The translations under genes were made by a program, and so were the position numbers. Below, one piece after another: positions 5,815-8,251 of a DNA stretch of 8,251 bases (the stretch's first letter is position 1; every line of letters starts with the position of its first letter). The notes beneath the pieces are model-generated. The model was not told the DNA's origin. It searched no databases and saw only the letters and a list, made by a program, of their open reading frames with translations. The DNA is from UBA922 sp964571295 (GTDB lineage: Bacteria; Patescibacteriota; Patescibacteriia; Magasanikbacterales; UBA922): contig CAZNAO010000039.1 in assembly GCA_964571295.1 (NCBI GenBank), positions 1-8,251 on the forward strand, written 5' to 3'.

Positions 5815-6656
5815 ATCATCCATACTTTAAAAAAATTGATAGATCTTTACTTGAGGGTTGGGTAATCATTCCAAAAGAATATTGGGCTGATTTTTTGCAT
5901 GGAGAATCTATAACACCGAGTACTTCGCGAGATATTAAAATCAGATATAAAAATAAATCATATAAGGCAAAGTTGTATCATGTAAATCGCACAGGTACTT
6001 CAAATGTATACCAATTACGTTGGGATAGTGACAAAGAGTTGCTATCAGTTATACGAAAAGATTTTATAAATAGCTACGTAATATTAAAATCTCAAAAAGA
6101 GTTACATGAGAATACAAAAGGTGGTTTGAAGAAATTTAGAGGTCATCTGACTGCAGGCAGTCAAGAAGTGATTACACTAAAACCATTTTCTGCTAATGAA
6201 ATTCATATTGAATCATTTATTCAGATTAAGACAGAGTGGAATACTCTTTTTGAGCGTCTCGCAGATGCAAATGTGTTTGGATGGATTTTTGAGAAAGATA
6301 AAAAGTATTTAATTTCACGAAGTACTAATTGGTATTCATATAGAGATTTTTCAAAACATGCAGATCAAGTTAACGTCATTTACTATCTAGCGAATACATC
6401 GAAAAAGTTACTATATATCGGAAAGGCTGAAATTTTAGGCAATAGAGTAAAGCCAGGGAGAGATCATCAGGGTATGTCTGGTGATTGGGATAAATTTCGT
6501 TATGATATTGTAAAACCCGAATTTAGTAATTTACTTGAGCGTATCGAAGATCACACCATTCGATCGTTTGCTTCAATTCTTAAAAACAATAAATCATTTT
6601 CAAGTCTTGAGTTAAGCTCATATAAACTCGTTAATAAAAATTGGAAAAAACTTTAA
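5811..6656 (+). CDS. GIY-YIG family endonuclease with an unrecognised N-terminal domain
   Basis: 281 residues. The GIY-YIG core begins at about 187: VIYYLAN (189-195) stands for the GIY strand and LYIGKA (201-206) for the YIG strand. NRVKPGRDH (211-219) carries the conserved Arg (R212 or R217), and RYDIV (230-234) is followed by LLERIEDHTI (241-250), whose E244 or E247 would be the metal-binding Glu. GIY-YIG enzymes cut DNA in restriction, repair and homing. Residues 1-185 hold no domain I recognise; a basic beta-rich stretch (KIRYKNKSYKAKLYHV...VYQLRWDSDKEL, about 43-77) could bind DNA. The gene is much more AT-rich than the nuclease gene after it, suggesting recent acquisition. It lies between repeats 2 and 3. 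Restriction enzyme, homing-type cassette nuclease or repair enzyme are all possible; no methylase lies beside it. Confidence 0.75.
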   Translation: MNHPYFKKIDRSLLEGWVIIPKEYWADFLHGESITPSTSRDIKIRYKNKSYKAKLYHVNRTGTSNVYQLRWDSDKELLSVIRKDFINSYVILKSQKELHENTKGGLKKFRGHLTAGSQEVITLKPFSANEIHIESFIQIKTEWNTLFERLADANVFGWIFEKDKKYLISRSTNWYSYRDFSKHADQVNVIYYLANTSKKLLYIGKAEILGNRVKPGRDHQGMSGDWDKFRYDIVKPEFSNLLERIEDHTIRSFASILKNNKSFSSLELSSYKLVNKNWKKL

Positions 6657-6661
6657 AAAAA

Positions 6662-6691
6662 CTATGTCCGACTACTACAACCCCACTCGAG
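6662..6691 (+). repeat. Direct repeat, copy 3 (attached to the intact nuclease gene)
   Basis: CT plus ATGTCCGACTACTACAAC and CCCCACTCGAG. This is the copy that continues into the full 249-codon gene. Homology with copy 2 stops sharply after CTCGAG at the DNA level. Confidence 0.92.
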
Positions 6692-7413
6692 GGAAAGACT
6701 GGAACTACGGAGGAAAAAACTGGAAACTGAGTCGATCAAAGATCGACCTGTTTCTCGAGTGCCCTCGCTGCTTCTACCTTGATAACAAGCTCGGGGTGAA
6801 GCGCGTCCCCGGATTCCCATTCTCGATCAATAGTGCAGTTGATTATCTCCTGAAGCAGGAATTCGACGCGCATCGGGTACGGGGCGAGCAGCATCCGCTC
6901 CAGAAGGAGTATGGGATTGATGCCATGCCCGTGGCGCACGATGAGCTCGATGAGTGGAGATACAATTTTGGCGGGGTGAAATGTGTGCATCCGCCGACTG
7001 AGCTCGTGGTATCAGGAGCGATTGATGATCTCTGGATTAATAGTCAGGGTGAGTATATCGTGGTTGATTACAAGGCGACCGCAAAAGACGAGGCAGTGAC
7101 CGAGCTAGACAAGGAGTGGCAGGATGGCTACAAGCGCCAGATGGAGGTGTACCAGTGGCTACTCCGACAGAATGGGTTGCCGGTTTCTCACACCGGATAT
7201 TTCGTCTACTGTACCGGGAAGATGGACCGGACTGCGTTTGACAAGCGCATTGAATTCGACGTGAATCTGATTCCCTATACCGGGGACGATTCCTGGGTCG
7301 AGGGCACACTTGCTGAGATCAAGGAGTGTCTTGAGAATGATACGATTCCAGAAACTGGGGAGAATTGTGATTGGTGTCGGTATGTCGAGGCGAGGAATAA
7401 TCTTACGCTGTAG
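6664..7413 (+). CDS. PD-(D/E)XK nuclease of Cas4/RecB type, conserved in CPR bacteria
   Basis: 249 residues. The RecB-family core is clear: SGAIDDLW (117-124) with the first Asp at 121 or 122, VVDYKAT (133-139) as the D-x-K motif, and QMEVY (159-163) as the Q-x-x-x-Y motif. CPRC (33-36) near the start and CDWC (235-238) near the end place four cysteines at the two ends, as in Cas4 and AddB nucleases that hold an iron-sulfur cluster, though the C-terminal spacing is shorter than usual, so zinc is possible. Cas4-type proteins process DNA ends, but no CRISPR array or cas gene is visible, so a repair or recombination role is more likely. I recall close relatives as widespread in Parcubacteria. 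The start lies eight bases after the GIY-YIG stop, with no clear Shine-Dalgarno. GC content is visibly higher than in the GIY-YIG gene. Confidence 0.85.
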   Translation: MSDYYNPTRGKDWNYGGKNWKLSRSKIDLFLECPRCFYLDNKLGVKRVPGFPFSINSAVDYLLKQEFDAHRVRGEQHPLQKEYGIDAMPVAHDELDEWRYNFGGVKCVHPPTELVVSGAIDDLWINSQGEYIVVDYKATAKDEAVTELDKEWQDGYKRQMEVYQWLLRQNGLPVSHTGYFVYCTGKMDRTAFDKRIEFDVNLIPYTGDDSWVEGTLAEIKECLENDTIPETGENCDWCRYVEARNNLTL

Positions 7414-7417
7414 TGCT

Positions 7418-8158
7418 ATGGCAAAAATATACGGAGGTAAGAACGGAGGTGGAGGTTATCTGAGAAGTTTAATTTTTAGGAATAAATTAATATCGATTGG
7501 CGCGCTTGCTGTGCTCGTAGCTGTCGTTTTCATTTTTAGTAACTATTCAAAAATTTTAACAGGCTGGGCATGGCTTATTGGTTTGCTTGGTTTTATTTTT
7601 TTAATTCAATTTTTATCTGCATTGGTTGATGCTACTGAGTTTGGATTTTCTCGTGCGGAGAATGGATTAGGGGGTGAAAAGATAATATTAAGGGAGTTAT
7701 CGAGACTTTCCGATGAATACGTTATATTTCATGGGTTACAATTTAGAGAGAATTGTGATGTAGATTTTATTGTGATTGGTCCTACGGGTATATATGCGAT
7801 TGATGCGAAGAGTCACAAAGGACGTATTGGGTATGATGGCGAGCAGCTTACCAGAGATGGGCATAGGCTTGAGAAAAACATTCTATCTCAGATTATGAGC
7901 GAGGCTATGGATGTACATGCGTTTTTATTGTCCGAGCTCGAGAAAGACTATTTTGTAAAACCGATTATTGTGTTCAGTTCTCCGTGGGCGCGGGTACGTT
8001 TTGGGAATACTGATGTGAAAAATGTGCGTGTGATTGGAAAAAAATGGTTGAGAAAAACAATAATTGAGAACGAAACAGAAAAACTGTCACGAGAGGTGGT
8101 GCAAAAGATAGTAGAGGTTTTGAGAAAAAAGGAACAAGATGCGCAAGTTGAACGATAA
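7418..8158 (+). CDS. Membrane-anchored NERD-domain nuclease-like protein
   Basis: 246 residues from the ATG at 7418, four bases after the preceding stop. A longer frame open from 7310 would overlap the nuclease gene and is not supported. A glycine-rich start (GGKNGGGG) is followed by two hydrophobic helices (about 24-40 and 50-70), so the rest should face the cytoplasm. Residues 82-135 are a NERD domain: NGLGGEKIILREL, then NCDVDFIVIGPTGIYAIDAKSHKGRI with D116, D129 and K131 in the places of the PD-(D/E)XK-like catalytic set, and E87 before them. NERD (nuclease-related) domains are thought to act on DNA, but substrates are mostly unknown. The C-terminus is a charged helix. Spacing suggests co-transcription with the nuclease gene. 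Three GGAGGT-like motifs lie just inside the coding start, encoding Gly-Gly. Confidence 0.83.
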   Translation: MAKIYGGKNGGGGYLRSLIFRNKLISIGALAVLVAVVFIFSNYSKILTGWAWLIGLLGFIFLIQFLSALVDATEFGFSRAENGLGGEKIILRELSRLSDEYVIFHGLQFRENCDVDFIVIGPTGIYAIDAKSHKGRIGYDGEQLTRDGHRLEKNILSQIMSEAMDVHAFLLSELEKDYFVKPIIVFSSPWARVRFGNTDVKNVRVIGKKWLRKTIIENETEKLSREVVQKIVEVLRKKEQDAQVER

Positions 8159-8210
8159 TTTTTTATACCTATGATTTTCAAAGAAATCACTGCATAATAC
8201 AGGTTGGTTT

Positions 8211-8237
8211 TTGCTTTACTCCCGTTCATGCTATACT
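8211..8237 (+). promoter_or_regulatory. Promoter-like sequence with extended -10 for a gene beyond the window
   Basis: TTGCTT (8211-8216), a 15-base spacer (16 if TTTGCT is used) and TATACT (8232-8237) preceded by TGC. The -10 element ATGCTATA-T is the same as at the FtsZ-like promoter (4593-4602). The downstream gene is outside the window. No clear terminator is seen between 8159 and here. Confidence 0.5.
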
Positions 8238-8251
8238 TCTTGCACATTTTT

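Noticed and set aside
6664..7413. CRISPR adaptation gene cas4.
   Set aside because: No CRISPR repeats, cas1 or cas2 are present; the family has many non-CRISPR members, including this CPR type.
7310..7417. Earlier start for the NERD gene, adding 36 residues.
   Set aside because: It would overlap the end of the PD-(D/E)XK gene in another frame and adds Arg-rich sequence unlike the family; ATG 7418 gives normal spacing.
8171..8197. Eight-codon ORF (MIFKEITA) after the NERD gene.
   Set aside because: Too short to distinguish from chance, with no ribosome-binding site and no repeat link.
1..8251. Alternative genetic code with UGA as Gly, as in Gracilibacteria.
   Set aside because: All main genes are complete without in-frame TGA and end in TAA or TAG; glycine uses GGN codons.

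Overview
The window reads as a fragment of a metagenome-assembled genome, most likely from a Patescibacteria/CPR (Parcubacteria-type) bacterium. The best pointer is the 249-residue PD-(D/E)XK nuclease at 6664-7413, whose MSDYYNP start and SRSKIDLF.CPRCFY block I recall as typical of Parcubacteria proteins; this is memory, not a search. The genes read in the ordinary bacterial code: none has an in-frame TGA, and every complete gene ends in TAA or TAG. All genes lie on the + strand. Two runs of N (10 at 1730-1739, 100 at 5585-5684) mark scaffold joins.

Layout. 1-795 is the 3' part of an AT-rich gene for a coiled-coil membrane protein. 798-4018 is a type I restriction motor subunit, hsdR. It is interrupted just after its Walker A motif by the 10-N gap and about 110 bases of non-hsdR sequence, which ends in a strong ribosome-binding site and an in-frame ATG. 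4037-4468 encodes a small zinc-finger nuclease resembling the catalytic domain of DpnI. A perfect-stem terminator and a promoter follow. 4641-5564 encodes a degenerate FtsZ-like protein that keeps the T7 loop but has lost the GGGTGTG GTP-binding signature. After the 100-N gap, which is flanked by an exact 55-base duplication (probably an assembly artefact), 5811-6656 encodes a GIY-YIG nuclease with an unrecognised N-terminal domain. Next come the PD-(D/E)XK nuclease (6664-7413) and a membrane-anchored NERD-domain protein (7418-8158). A promoter-like sequence closes the window.

The most striking structure is not a gene. The first codons of the PD-(D/E)XK nuclease gene occur three times in direct orientation (4469, 5752, 6662). 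Only the last copy is attached to the full gene; the first two are short fragments, MSDYYNPT plus a diverged YNF. The FtsZ-like gene lies between copies 1 and 2, and the GIY-YIG gene between copies 2 and 3. This looks like repeated insertion of cargo genes at the 5' end of a conserved gene, each event leaving a scar and restoring an intact start.

Taken together, five nuclease-type proteins (HsdR, DpnI-like, GIY-YIG, PD-(D/E)XK, NERD) in about 8 kb suggest a defence or DNA-processing island. HsdR needs HsdM and HsdS, which are not in the window and would be expected beyond the left edge. Whether the FtsZ-like protein works with the nucleases or is simply cargo cannot be decided from sequence alone.
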